Notes under the pieces: generated by a model
What the model was told of the DNA's origin: nothing
What the model saw: only the letters and a program-made list of their open reading frames with translations
Database searches by the model: none
From: an uncultured Collinsella sp.
GTDB taxonomy: Bacteria > Actinomycetota > Coriobacteriia > Coriobacteriales > Coriobacteriaceae
Direction: 5' to 3'
Assembly: GCA_905194675.1 (NCBI GenBank)
Contig: CAJJTG010000039.1
Span: 1-21,404, forward strand
Length of the DNA stretch: 21,404 nucleotides
Shown: one piece after another, positions 13,605 to 21,047 of the stretch
How the letters are laid out: every line of letters starts with the position of its first letter
Numbering within the stretch: position 1 is the stretch's first letter
Position numbers and translations under genes: made by a program

Positions 13605-13931
13605 CTAGACTATGCTCCTGATTGCACCCTCCGCTTGGGACAGAAGCCCTTTCATCTTTTTCTTTTGCATCCACCCGTTAACGCCCGTTAAATCGGACTC
13701 ACCCAGAAGAGCATCGCCCATCCATCCCTCAAGCACAATTTCCCTTTCGCCAAAAGCAATCGTAAAATTACGCTGCAGCATCAGTACGCCGTCGCCCTTC
13801 GACCAACAAGGTTCACCCTTAATTTGTTTCTGTTGAAAACCGGCGCCTTCAATGATGCTCTTCCAGATCTCTAAGACTCTTGGCGTATCAATTTGACCGT
13901 GCGTGCAAATCGTTACCGTTGTCCTCGGCAT
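13605..13931 (-). CDS. Hypothetical protein of 108 residues
   Basis: Function unknown. It begins MPRTTVTICTHGQIDTPRVL, looks like a compact alpha/beta protein, and ends in an amphipathic helical tail (GWMQKKKMKGLLSQAEGAI). The sequence FTIAFGEREIVLEGWMGDAL suggests beta strands. No signal peptide or membrane segment. ATG 13931 is chosen over an upstream Met at 13988 because the latter would overlap the preceding gene; AAGGGG lies 6 bases before ATG. It follows the zinc-ribbon membrane gene by 13 bases, so the two are probably co-expressed. Confidence 0.55.
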   Translation of the reverse strand: MPRTTVTICTHGQIDTPRVLEIWKSIIEGAGFQQKQIKGEPCWSKGDGVLMLQRNFTIAFGEREIVLEGWMGDALLGESDLTGVNGWMQKKKMKGLLSQAEGAIRSIV

Positions 13932-13944
13932 CTCAAGCCCCTTC

Positions 13945-14280
13945 TTATTGACCCAACTCTTGACCACAGTTCGGACAGTGTTTTGCATCTCCTATGATTC
14001 GAGTTTGGCAATAAGGACATACTTTGCCTTTGTTCCGTGTCGAATCAATATCAACAACATTCTTGGATGTATAGCGCACGCTTATAAATAGAAGCGCGCC
14101 AGCAATCAGTAAAACAAATCCGATTCCAATAATTGCCAAAACCGAAAGCTCCATGCTGGTAAGAGGAGCTTTAAACGTATAACGATGAGATAGCATCGCT
14201 TTTGTTATAAGCCCGTAGACCAGCGCGAAGAGGCCCAAGCCAAGTGACAGTAATGCAACGGTTTCCTTTTTTGGTTTCAT
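13945..14280 (-). CDS. Two-membrane-segment protein with C-terminal zinc ribbon
   Basis: This 111-residue protein has hydrophobic segments at about 8-27 and 45-68, predicted to form a membrane hairpin. A zinc ribbon follows at the C-terminus (C88xxC91 and C102xxC105, in VCPYCQTRIIGDAKHCPNCG), which would lie in the cytoplasm. Similar membrane plus zinc-ribbon proteins are common and poorly understood in Gram-positive bacteria. ATG 14280 is chosen because GGAGG lies 9 bases upstream. It is first of a probable two-gene operon with 13605-13931. No specific family is recognised. Confidence 0.6.
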   Translation of the reverse strand: MKPKKETVALLSLGLGLFALVYGLITKAMLSHRYTFKAPLTSMELSVLAIIGIGFVLLIAGALLFISVRYTSKNVVDIDSTRNKGKVCPYCQTRIIGDAKHCPNCGQELGQ

Positions 14281-14457
14281 TAGCCCCATCCTCCACCGAG
14301 ACAATTAACCCTTCAAATCTCGCAATCGATATGGCCCCCACCGTGCAAATCTCTAGAAAACATGGTGACTTTAATGCCATAGCCCTCGTTTGGGTTCGAA
14401 ATCAAACACGGAATTATTTAGGCAGACTTGATTATCCACACTGGCAACAAACACGCA

Positions 14458-14471
14458 TTAGCATTTGATAA
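14458..14471 (+). promoter_or_regulatory. Operator-like dyad before the decayed Crp-like copy
   Basis: TTAGCATTTGATAA here is identical to the dyad at 11823-11836 and keeps the following C-rich bases (CGCCCC), but without the long C tract. A half-like TTGATTATCC lies at 14428-14437. Confidence 0.5.
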
Positions 14472-14522
14472 CGCCCCTGCGACAGACCGCAGTCGAAGCG
14501 CCATAATTGTCGACAGGAGAAC

Positions 14523-15051
14523 CGCTTTGAAGCTCCACAAGCTGCCCGCGAAAAAGGATCGGAAATAACTGATTTCGGCCAGAAGCAAGCTTTTTTTATT
14601 TATTAGAAAGGGGCATAGCCGGAGCGCATGGCCTCTCAGCCGACGGAGATGAAGTAACCGATCGTCTCGTCTTCGTTCCCGGCACTCCGGTTATGACAAG
14701 CGCAGACGCAACAACGCTCTCTCCTGAATGTTTCGAAGCTTTAACGGATTGCAATCTCATTAAGCTTAAATTTCGGATTTCTACAGAGCAGCAGAAAGTA
14801 CCCCTCAACTTTTGTCCATTTATAATTCGTTGCTTGAGAGTGCATGACACAATCACTGGAAAGCCGAAAACGCCATCAGGCGCCTCAGCACAAAGAATCG
14901 ATACGAATAGTTTCTGAGGGAATATCCTGGACTGATCGATGCTATTCCCCATAGGCATATAGCATCGTTTTTAGGAATGACTCCGGTAACCCTGTCTCGT
15001 GTGCGAAGTCAGCATCGGACGCGATCGGCATCTGCGCAACAACCGCACTAG
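14523..15051 (+). pseudogene. Decayed second copy of the Crp-like regulator
   Basis: Three reading frames together reconstruct a diverged homologue of the regulator at 11910-12476. The first piece has GSEITDFGQKQAFF (from 14556). After the T7 run at 14591-14597 a new frame reads FFYLLERGIAGAHGLSADGD, then EVTDRLVFVPGTPVM and FEALTDCNLIKLKF. After a second shift near 14776 a third frame reads DFYRAAESTPQLLSIYNSLL and finally IASFLGMTPVTLSRVRS, a clear recognition helix. Within the third frame TGA (14845-14847) and TAG (14908-14910) stand where the intact protein has Trp132 and Trp153, so both are likely TGG mutations. No start codon was located. Two frameshifts and two stops make it a pseudogene unless assembly errors are involved. 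Confidence 0.85.
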
Positions 15052-15115
15052 CAGCAAACGGCTCAATCTGAGCAAAAAGAGGATGCGGGCTGGTGGACAA
15101 TTTTTACTTTGATGT

Positions 15116-15157
15116 GTGCCGGGCTCGTGACAATGATATTTGTCACGAGCCCGGCAC
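15116..15157. repeat. Perfect 18-bp stem-loop with a 6-base loop
   Basis: Arms 15116-15133 (GTGCCGGGCTCGTGACAA) and 15140-15157 are exact reverse complements around TGATAT. There is no T run directly after it on either strand. It lies 52 bases after the lipoprotein stop on the minus strand and 64 after the pseudogene on the plus strand. It may end transcripts in a factor-assisted way, or be a repeat element. Confidence 0.85.
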
Positions 15158-15209
15158 GGCATTCATCTATGGCATTCCCCATCTTCGCACGGTCGGCGTG
15201 TCTTAGTTC

Positions 15210-15596
15210 TCATTCTCTCGTATACGTTTCGTTGTTGATAACAAGCTCATCCCCATTGAGAAAATAGAGCCTATCATCCGCCTCTTCAGCTTCCTCTTTG
15301 CTGCTGGCTTTCTTCCAATGTTGAGAGCTGATATTTCCTTGACTGCTACTTAGAACCAATGTCTTGTCTTCTTGAATCGTATAGCGATCGCAGCTTTCCA
15401 GCCATGCACCGTTATAGGTAAAAGGAACCGAACAATCACCATTCTCATCAAATTGGAGAATTTCGTCTCCATCGTCGTTTGCCCAAGTTCCAACAATCGA
15501 CTTCTCGCCACATCCAACTAGACCAATCAGCGGGACAGAAGCCGCCGCAACGGCCATTTTAATTGCTGTTCTTCTCGAAAAAATTTGTGCATCCAT
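15210..15596 (-). CDS. Small Tat-type lipoprotein with a lipocalin-like domain
   Basis: This 128-residue exported protein has SRRTAIKM (7-14), a hydrophobic core and the lipobox LVGC with Cys29, so it is probably Tat-exported and membrane-anchored. The mature part starts GTWANDDGDEILQFDENGD and has regular beta strands with Trp and charged turns, like the small extracellular lipocalin-type domains in Gram-positive lipoproteins. An acidic insert SSKEEAEEADD follows. ATG 15596 has GGGAGC 4 bases upstream. Two operator-like sites of the Crp-like dyad family lie 32-82 bases upstream. No function is assigned. Confidence 0.65.
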   Translation of the reverse strand: MDAQIFSRRTAIKMAVAAASVPLIGLVGCGEKSIVGTWANDDGDEILQFDENGDCSVPFTYNGAWLESCDRYTIQEDKTLVLSSSQGNISSQHWKKASSKEEAEEADDRLYFLNGDELVINNETYTRE

Positions 15597-15627
15597 CTTT
15601 GCTCCCAACAGACGACACCCGTACAAA

Positions 15628-15678
15628 ACATAATTTGATTATCCGCATAAGGTTATTTAGCGCATTATCATTTGATTA
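15628..15678. promoter_or_regulatory. Two operator-like sites upstream of the lipoprotein gene
   Basis: TTATCATTTGATTA (15665-15678) matches the dyad of the Crp-like promoter with three changes, and is followed by a related GGTCCGGCGTATC segment (compare GACGGCGTATC at 11849). ACATAATTTGATTA (15628-15641) shares the right half. They face the minus-strand lipoprotein gene. The rest of 15679-15831 shows no gene. Confidence 0.45.
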
Positions 15679-15831
15679 TGGTCCGGCGTATCCCGAGCAT
15701 AAAGAAGAGCAAATGGCTCTATTAGGCTAAATTAATCTCTTGCCGAATCGCGCCTCGGGGCGAAGCAATTGAACTATGAACATCAAGCTGTAGCGATTGT
15801 TTGCCTCAAACAACGTAGATCGCAATGCATA

Positions 15832-15870
15832 GAAAATGGCGGTTAAGCGCATCTCTAACGCTTAACCGCC
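15832..15870 (-). terminator. Rho-independent terminator of the purFMN cluster
   Basis: Perfect 12-bp arms GGCGGTTAAGCG and CGCTTAACCGCC around a 9-base loop, followed by ATTTTCT on the minus strand. It lies 16 bases after the purN stop. Confidence 0.9.
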
Positions 15871-15885
15871 AACACGAACCAGCGA

Positions 15886-16584
15886 CTAACGCGCCGCATC
15901 AATTGCGACCTTGCCGCTCTCCAGCACGTGGACGCGGCCGTCGGCGAGCATCTGCACGACCTCGGGATACAGCACGTGCTCAATCGCGTGGATGTGCTCC
16001 TCGAGCGTATCGACATCCCAGCCCTCCTCAACAGCCAGCGCACGCTGAGCGATGATGGGACCGTTGTCGTAGATCTCGTTGGCAAAATGCACGGTCACGC
16101 CGGTCACCTTGACGCCGCGCGCAAAGGCATCGTCAATCGCATGGGCACCGGTAAAGCTCGGCAGCAGCGCCGGGTGTAGGTTGACCACGCGGTTGGGAAA
16201 CGCCGCTAACAATGGCGCGTGTACCATGCGCATGTAGCCGGCCATGACCACATACTCGCAGCCTCGCTCGAGCAGCTCGTGCGCGATAATCTCGTCGGCG
16301 GTGATAGGGTCAGCATAGACATCCTTGGAAAGGGTCAGCGTCTGGATGCCCGCACGCTCGGCGCGCTGCAAGCCCTTGGCCGAAGGACGGCTCGAGACCA
16401 CAAGCTCAATCGAAGCATTGAGCTTGCCGGCGGCGATCAGGTCGATCAGCGCCTGCAGATTGGTACCAGAGCCGCTGATAAGCACGCCAATCTTGAGCGG
16501 CTCGGCCGTATCGGTGCCGGTCGGACGGGCGTAGGGCACAAAGCCCAGGCCCTCGGCGGCAGCCATCTGCTCGTTAGCGCTCAT
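15886..16584 (-). CDS. purN: Phosphoribosylglycinamide formyltransferase
   Basis: PurN transfers a formyl group from 10-formyl-tetrahydrofolate to GAR, the third step of purine synthesis. The catalytic triad is visible as Asn135, His137 (NLHPALLPSF) and Asp173 (NEIYDNGPII), with the same spacing as the E. coli residues 106, 108 and 144. The phosphate-binding GVLISGSGTNLQAL lies at 33-46. The E. coli enzyme begins at about this motif, so here there is an N-terminal extension of about 30 residues. ATG 16584 overlaps the end of purM by 11 bases, which fits coupled translation. Total length is 232 residues. Confidence 0.93.
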   Translation of the reverse strand: MSANEQMAAAEGLGFVPYARPTGTDTAEPLKIGVLISGSGTNLQALIDLIAAGKLNASIELVVSSRPSAKGLQRAERAGIQTLTLSKDVYADPITADEIIAHELLERGCEYVVMAGYMRMVHAPLLAAFPNRVVNLHPALLPSFTGAHAIDDAFARGVKVTGVTVHFANEIYDNGPIIAQRALAVEEGWDVDTLEEHIHAIEHVLYPEVVQMLADGRVHVLESGKVAIDAAR

Positions 16585-17677
16585 CGGAGTACACGACCTC
16601 ACCGGAGCCCTCGACGCACTCGCCCACGCGGAACGGCTTCTCGCCCAGCGCGACCAGAGCCTCGGTCACGGCGGCCTCGTCCTCGGGGGCGACGATCAGG
16701 CACAGGCCGACGCCCATGTTGAAGGTCTTGCATGCCTCGTTGGGCGCGAGCTCGGCCTGACGCGACACGTAGGTGATGACGGGCGGAACATCCCAGCCCA
16801 TCTCGGCGCCGTTGCGGGTGACCACAGCGTCGACGTCGTCGGCGAGCGCGCGGTTGAGGTTCTCGGTGATGCCGCCGCCGGTGATGTGGGCGATGGCGTG
16901 CACGTTGGCGCCACCGCGCAGCAGCTCCAGAATCGGCTTGACGTAGATGCGCGTAGGAGCCAGCAGAGCGTCGGCCAGCGAAGCACCGCCGAGCTCCTCG
17001 AGCGGACGGCTCAACTCCTCGGCCTTAGCGGCGGCCTCGGGCGTGCCCGGCTTGATGCCGTCGACACCGATGACCTTGCGCACGAGCGAGTAGCCGTTGG
17101 AGTGCACGCCAGTGGAAGGCAGGCCCAGGATCACATCGCCCGGGCGAACGTTCGCGGGGTCGAGCATCTTGGGACGGTCGACGACGCCCACGGTAAAGCC
17201 GGCGAGGTCGTAGTCGGCCGGAGCCATGACGCCCGGGTGCTCGGCCATCTCGCCGCCCACGAGCGCGCAGCCCGCGAGCTTGCAGCCGTCGGCCACGCCC
17301 TTGATGATCTTTGCCATGTGCTCGGCCTCAATGTGACCGATGGCAACGTAATCCAGGAAGAACAGCGGCTCGGCGCCCGAAGCCAAAATGTCGTTGACGC
17401 ACATGGCGACCAGGTCCTGGCCCACCGTCTCGTGACGGTCCATGATCTGGGCGAGCACGAGCTTGGTGCCGACGCCGTCGGTGCCGCTAATCAGGATCGG
17501 GTCTTCCATATCCTTAAGCGCGGCGGCCGAGAACAGGCCACCAAAGCCACCGATGCCGCCGATAACCTCGGGGCGGTTGGTGTCCTTGACCATCTGCTTA
17601 ATAGCGTCAACGGCGCGGCCGCCCTCGGCGGTATCGACGCCGGCGTCCTCGTACGTCACATGCTTGCTATCGCTCAT
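16574..17677 (-). CDS. purM: Phosphoribosylformylglycinamidine cyclo-ligase (AIR synthetase)
   Basis: PurM closes the imidazole ring of AIR from FGAM using ATP, the fifth purine step. The 367-residue chain has the expected blocks: VIGGIGGFGGLFSAA near residue 40, SGTDGVGTKLVLAQ, the metal and nucleotide loop AMCVNDILASGAEPLFFLDY, GGEMAEHPG and the GIVHSNGYSLVRK-like GVHSNGYSLVRK. The length is slightly above the usual 340-350 because of the N-terminal extension. GAGGAAGG lies 5 bases before ATG. It is the middle gene of purF, purM, purN on the minus strand, with a 154-base gap from purF holding a dispersed repeat. Confidence 0.95.
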   Translation of the reverse strand: MSDSKHVTYEDAGVDTAEGGRAVDAIKQMVKDTNRPEVIGGIGGFGGLFSAAALKDMEDPILISGTDGVGTKLVLAQIMDRHETVGQDLVAMCVNDILASGAEPLFFLDYVAIGHIEAEHMAKIIKGVADGCKLAGCALVGGEMAEHPGVMAPADYDLAGFTVGVVDRPKMLDPANVRPGDVILGLPSTGVHSNGYSLVRKVIGVDGIKPGTPEAAAKAEELSRPLEELGGASLADALLAPTRIYVKPILELLRGGANVHAIAHITGGGITENLNRALADDVDAVVTRNGAEMGWDVPPVITYVSRQAELAPNEACKTFNMGVGLCLIVAPEDEAAVTEALVALGEKPFRVGECVEGSGEVVYSDER

Positions 17678-17791
17678 CTGAGCCTTCCTCTCCCATTACC
17701 GTCCGCCGCCCGGGCGCCAAACGGTGCTCATGGTTGCGTTCATTTCGGCGCGCCATAACAGCACGCGCCGTCATATCAACAAAACAGCAGG

Positions 17792-17834
17792 TAAAACCTA
17801 CCAAAATAAACCTGTCCCTAAATGGCAGGTTTTA
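17792..17834 (-). repeat. GGGACAGG-core hairpin repeat, copy 7, overlapping the purF stop codon
   Basis: On the minus strand it begins TAAAACCTGCCATTTAGGGA, continues CAGGTTTATTTTGG and ends TAGGTTTTA. It is nearly identical to 526-568 at the pth stop. The first TAA is the purF stop codon, so two unrelated genes end in the same element. As a hairpin with A/T-rich flanks it could reduce readthrough from purF into purM. Confidence 0.85.
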
Positions 17835-19502
17835 GGCCTCGCCGTGCTCCTCTTCCCAGCTGCGGTCGTCGTATTTCTCGACCACGGCGTCGTCGTCAAA
17901 GTGCAGCGGCTTGTCCAGGTTGCGGGGCTTAAAGCCCTCCATAAACTTATCGCGGCCAAAGCTCTCGGGAATCGCCACGGGGTAGCGGCCGGTAAAGCAC
18001 GCATCGCAGTAACCGCCCTTGGGCATGACCTTAAGCAGGCCCTCGACCGAAAGGAAGGCCAGCGAATCGGCGCCGATGTACTCGCAAATCTCGTCGACCG
18101 TCTTGTTGGCGCTGATGAGCTGCGACTGCACGTCGGTATCGATGCCGTAGAAGCACGGCCAAATGACCTCGGGCGAGTTGATGCGGATATGAATCTCCTT
18201 GGCGCCAGCGTTGCGCAGCATCTTGACGAGCTGCACCATGGTGGTGCCGCGCACGATGGAGTCGTCGATGACGACCAGGCGCTTGCCCTCGATGTTGTCG
18301 CGCAGCGGGTTGAGTTTCATGCGCACGCCCATGGCGCGCAGCTCCTGCGTGGGCTCGATAAACGTACGGCCCACGTAGCGGTTCTTGATGAGGCCCTCGC
18401 CAAAGGGAATACCGCTCTCGTGCGAATACCCCTCCGCGGGCGGCAAGCCGGAGTCGGGCACGCCGATGACCAGGTCGGCCTCGACGGGCTCCTCGTGTGC
18501 CAGCTGACGACCCATGTCGTAACGGCAGGCATAGACGCTCTTGCCGTTCATGATGGAATCGGGGCGAGCGAAGTAGACCTGCTCAAAGATGCAGTTAGCA
18601 GGCTCTTCGGCGGCAGGCACGCCCTGCTCGGACACAAGACCCTCGGCGCTGATGCGCAAGATCTCGCCGGGACGGACGTCACGGACGTACTCGGCACCCA
18701 CGATGTCGAGCGCACAGGTCTCGGAGGCAACGACCCAGCCGCCGGCACGGGTGACATGGGTGGTGGCGTCGACTGTCGCGGCGCCGTCCTGCGACGGCAG
18801 CTGCGAAACGGATGCGGCATCGGCCTGGTCCAGGCCCTCGTCCACCAGCTTGCCCAGCACGAGCGGGCGAATGCCGTGCGGATCGCGGAAAGCGTAGAGC
18901 GCCTGCTCGTTGATGAGCGTCATGGCGTAGCCGCCGCGCACGAGCTCCATGGTCTTGCGAATGCCCTCACGCAGATGGCCCGTACGCTGAGTAAAGTAGC
19001 CGATAAGCTTAGTCGCGACCTCGGAATCCGAATTGGAGAGGAACGGCACGCCGAGCTCAATCAGCTGGCGGCGCAGCTCGTCGGTGTTGACCAGAGTGCC
19101 GTTGTGAGCAAGCGCGATAATGACGCTGTTGATGGTAGAAAGATGCGGCTGCGAGGCTTCCCAGCTCTTGGCGCCGGCGGTGCCATAGCGCACGTGGCCC
19201 ACGGCCAGCTGACCGGAGAGCGTCGACAGGTCGGCGTTGGAGAACACGCGATCGAGCAGTCCCAGGTCCTTGCGAACCATAACCGTGCCGCCATCACCCA
19301 CGGCGATTCCCGCCGATTCCTGGCCGCGATGCTGTAGCGCGCGCAGACCAAAGTACGTCAGTCGAGCCACGTCGCGATCGGGCGCCCACACACCAAAAAT
19401 GCCGCATTCCTCATGCAGCTGGTCGGAGTCCAGATCATACGTCGACATGGTCTTCACCTGTCCCGCGGCGCGCTCGGCCGCGTGGATGGTTTCTTGAGAC
19501 AT
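17832..19502 (-). CDS. purF: Amidophosphoribosyltransferase
   Basis: PurF makes phosphoribosylamine from PRPP and glutamine, the first committed purine step. The N-terminal nucleophile is Cys33 in EECGIFGVWA, preceded by a 32-residue segment likely removed as a propeptide, longer than the 11 residues in B. subtilis. The PRPP loop is VVIDDSIVRGTT (410-421). Cys304, 450, 499 and 502 match the [4Fe-4S] ligands of the B. subtilis type. An insertion of about 33 residues (221-253) interrupts the usual LGKLxxGWVVASETCAL region. Length is 556 against about 475 for typical members. GAGGGG lies 5 bases before ATG; a second Met at 19 is a less supported start. The stop codon lies within a dispersed hairpin repeat. 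Confidence 0.95.
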   Translation of the reverse strand: MSQETIHAAERAAGQVKTMSTYDLDSDQLHEECGIFGVWAPDRDVARLTYFGLRALQHRGQESAGIAVGDGGTVMVRKDLGLLDRVFSNADLSTLSGQLAVGHVRYGTAGAKSWEASQPHLSTINSVIIALAHNGTLVNTDELRRQLIELGVPFLSNSDSEVATKLIGYFTQRTGHLREGIRKTMELVRGGYAMTLINEQALYAFRDPHGIRPLVLGKLVDEGLDQADAASVSQLPSQDGAATVDATTHVTRAGGWVVASETCALDIVGAEYVRDVRPGEILRISAEGLVSEQGVPAAEEPANCIFEQVYFARPDSIMNGKSVYACRYDMGRQLAHEEPVEADLVIGVPDSGLPPAEGYSHESGIPFGEGLIKNRYVGRTFIEPTQELRAMGVRMKLNPLRDNIEGKRLVVIDDSIVRGTTMVQLVKMLRNAGAKEIHIRINSPEVIWPCFYGIDTDVQSQLISANKTVDEICEYIGADSLAFLSVEGLLKVMPKGGYCDACFTGRYPVAIPESFGRDKFMEGFKPRNLDKPLHFDDDAVVEKYDDRSWEEEHGEA

Positions 19503-19543
19503 GGCATCCCCTCAGAGCCTCGTTATTTGGCGTTACCTGCCCT

Positions 19544-19549
19544 ATTATA
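19544..19549 (-). promoter_or_regulatory. Probable -10 box of the purF promoter
   Basis: A perfect TATAAT on the minus strand, preceded by TGCG, lies 41 bases upstream of the purF start codon. No clear -35 box or PUR box was seen. Confidence 0.5.
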
Positions 19550-19608
19550 CGCACGGCAAGACAAGCACTCCCGCGCATGAGCAGCGCTTTTTAAAAGCCC
19601 ACCGAGCT

Positions 19609-19614
19609 TATAAT
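19609..19614 (+). promoter_or_regulatory. Possible -10 box for the downstream membrane protein gene
   Basis: TATAAT lies 182 bases before the ATG at 19797. The -35 position is poor. If used, the leader would be about 175 bases and include the hairpin-like element at 19724-19750. Confidence 0.4.
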
Positions 19615-19723
19615 CCGTTTTGCAGCCAAACATTTTATTGGGCAACCGCCTCGGGGCCGACGATCCCGCATACTTTCGTTACGACGCGTCTCGCCCGCCG
19701 TTGGGGCTTGCATTGTTGCAATT

Positions 19724-19750
19724 GGGACGTTCGTCCTGTCTTTTGGCAGG
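19724..19750 (+). repeat. GGGACGTTC element related to the 9485-9511 hairpin
   Basis: The segment GGGACGTTCGTCCTGTC then TTTTGGCAGG combines the GGGACGTTC core of the 9485-9511 unit with the CTGTC and TTTTGGCAGG parts of the pth and purF repeats. GGACG and CGTCC pair locally. It is a diverged or partial copy. Confidence 0.4.
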
Positions 19751-19796
19751 TCGGCGGCGTATCCTTGTACCTACAGCAAAACGAGAAAGGTTATGT

Positions 19797-21026
19797 ATGG
19801 ATCGAAACGAACTCGACCCCAGCGTCCCCAGCGCCACGGAGGTCAAGAAGATCCCCCTCATCATTAAGGTGTACGCCGTCCTGTGCATCCTGTCCGGCGT
19901 GGGCACGCTCCCTTCGGTCGGCGCCTTTATGTGGCAGGTCATCACCGCGCTCATCAACGGCAACGCCGCCGCCAAGCTCGGCGACAACACGCTCGTCGCG
20001 GTCGGCCTTATCGTCGCCGGCATCATGCTCTCTGCGGCAAGCGCCGTCATCCTGATCATCTTTGGCCTGGACCTTATCAAAAACCAGCGCCGCAACGCCG
20101 CTCGCCTGTCCTATATCCTTATCGCGTTTACCGTCGTCGAGCTTTTGGTTGACGTGATGCTCCAGGGCATCGGGCCCTTCTTGCTTCGCCCTGCCATCCA
20201 GCTCGGCATCCTCGTCGCGCTTTCGGCCACCGTCGACCCCACGCTGCGCCAGGAGCGCGAGCTGCAGCGCCGCCTGCAGGAGATGCTCGATCGCGACGCC
20301 GCCGCCGAGGGCATGCTCGGGCGCGATGAAACCGGCGAAGGCTACATCAAGCTCAACTACTTCAACCTGTTCTGGGTATTCTTTGTCTGCTGCATACTCG
20401 GCCTGATCGCCGAGGACATCTGGCACATGACGGTCGACGACCCGGGCGTCTACCAGAACCGCGCCGGCATGCTGTTTGGCCCCTTCAGCCCCATCTACGG
20501 ATTTGGCGCCGTGCTCATGACCATGGTGCTCAACCGCTTCTATAAAAAGAACCCCATCATTATCTTTTTGGTGAGCGCCCTGCTCGGCGCAAGCTTTGAG
20601 GTCTTTGTGGGCTGGTTTATGCAGACCTCGTTCGGTGTGGTCTCGTGGAGCTACTCGCATATGAAGCTCTTTGGCATGCCCGATCCGCTCGCCGTCCTTA
20701 CGGGCGGACGCACCTGCACGGGCTTTGCCTGCCTGTGGGGCCTGGGTGGCCTTATCTGGATCAAGCTGCTGCTGCCGAGGCTGCTCAAGCTCATCAACAT
20801 GATTCCGTGGAAGAGTCGCTACTCGGCTACCGTCATCTTTACCGTCATTATGCTGGTCGACGGCGTCATGACGCTGCAGTCGCTCGACTACTGGTACCAG
20901 CGCGTCAACGGCACGGAGCCGGATATTCCCGTCGCGCAGTTCTACGGCAAGTATTTCGATAACGACTATATGGAGAACCGCTTCCAGAGCATGACCATGA
21001 GCCCCAAGGATGCGACGCGCGTGTAG
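19797..21026 (+). CDS. Putative ABC-transporter type IV (CmpB-like) integral membrane protein
   Basis: This 409-residue polytopic membrane protein has four hydrophobic segments in the first 150 residues and about five more after residue 185. The two halves are joined by a charged segment (RQERELQRRLQEMLDRDAAA). The C-terminal half carries FNLFWVFFVCCILGLIAED, FGPFSPIYGFGAVLMTM and SYSHMKLFGM, with R-NGTEPDI near the end, the pattern of the PF06541-type putative ABC transporter family. Transport activity has not been shown for most members. ATG 19797 has GAGAAAGG 6 bases upstream; a longer frame from 19620 has no such site. It is transcribed divergently from purF and ends at a strong terminator. 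Confidence 0.75.
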   Translation: MDRNELDPSVPSATEVKKIPLIIKVYAVLCILSGVGTLPSVGAFMWQVITALINGNAAAKLGDNTLVAVGLIVAGIMLSAASAVILIIFGLDLIKNQRRNAARLSYILIAFTVVELLVDVMLQGIGPFLLRPAIQLGILVALSATVDPTLRQERELQRRLQEMLDRDAAAEGMLGRDETGEGYIKLNYFNLFWVFFVCCILGLIAEDIWHMTVDDPGVYQNRAGMLFGPFSPIYGFGAVLMTMVLNRFYKKNPIIIFLVSALLGASFEVFVGWFMQTSFGVVSWSYSHMKLFGMPDPLAVLTGGRTCTGFACLWGLGGLIWIKLLLPRLLKLINMIPWKSRYSATVIFTVIMLVDGVMTLQSLDYWYQRVNGTEPDIPVAQFYGKYFDNDYMENRFQSMTMSPKDATRV

Positions 21027-21047
21027 CGCCCACCGCGCCCAAAACGC

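Noticed and set aside
14556..14573. GSEITD in the decayed copy as a duplicate of the SDGSEITD motif of the intact regulator
   Set aside because: Position and following residues (FGQKQAFF) align it with the earlier strand (ILEMGTQQKWF); the true counterpart of SDGSEITD is SADGDEVTD further on, so the match is coincidental.
15116..15157. Ordinary Rho-independent terminator
   Set aside because: No T run follows the stem on either strand.
17724..19337. Long plus-strand open frame (537 codons) opposite purF
   Set aside because: It is the shadow of purF in a high-GC genome; composition is low-complexity and no domain or ribosome site supports it, while purF motifs on the minus strand are unambiguous.
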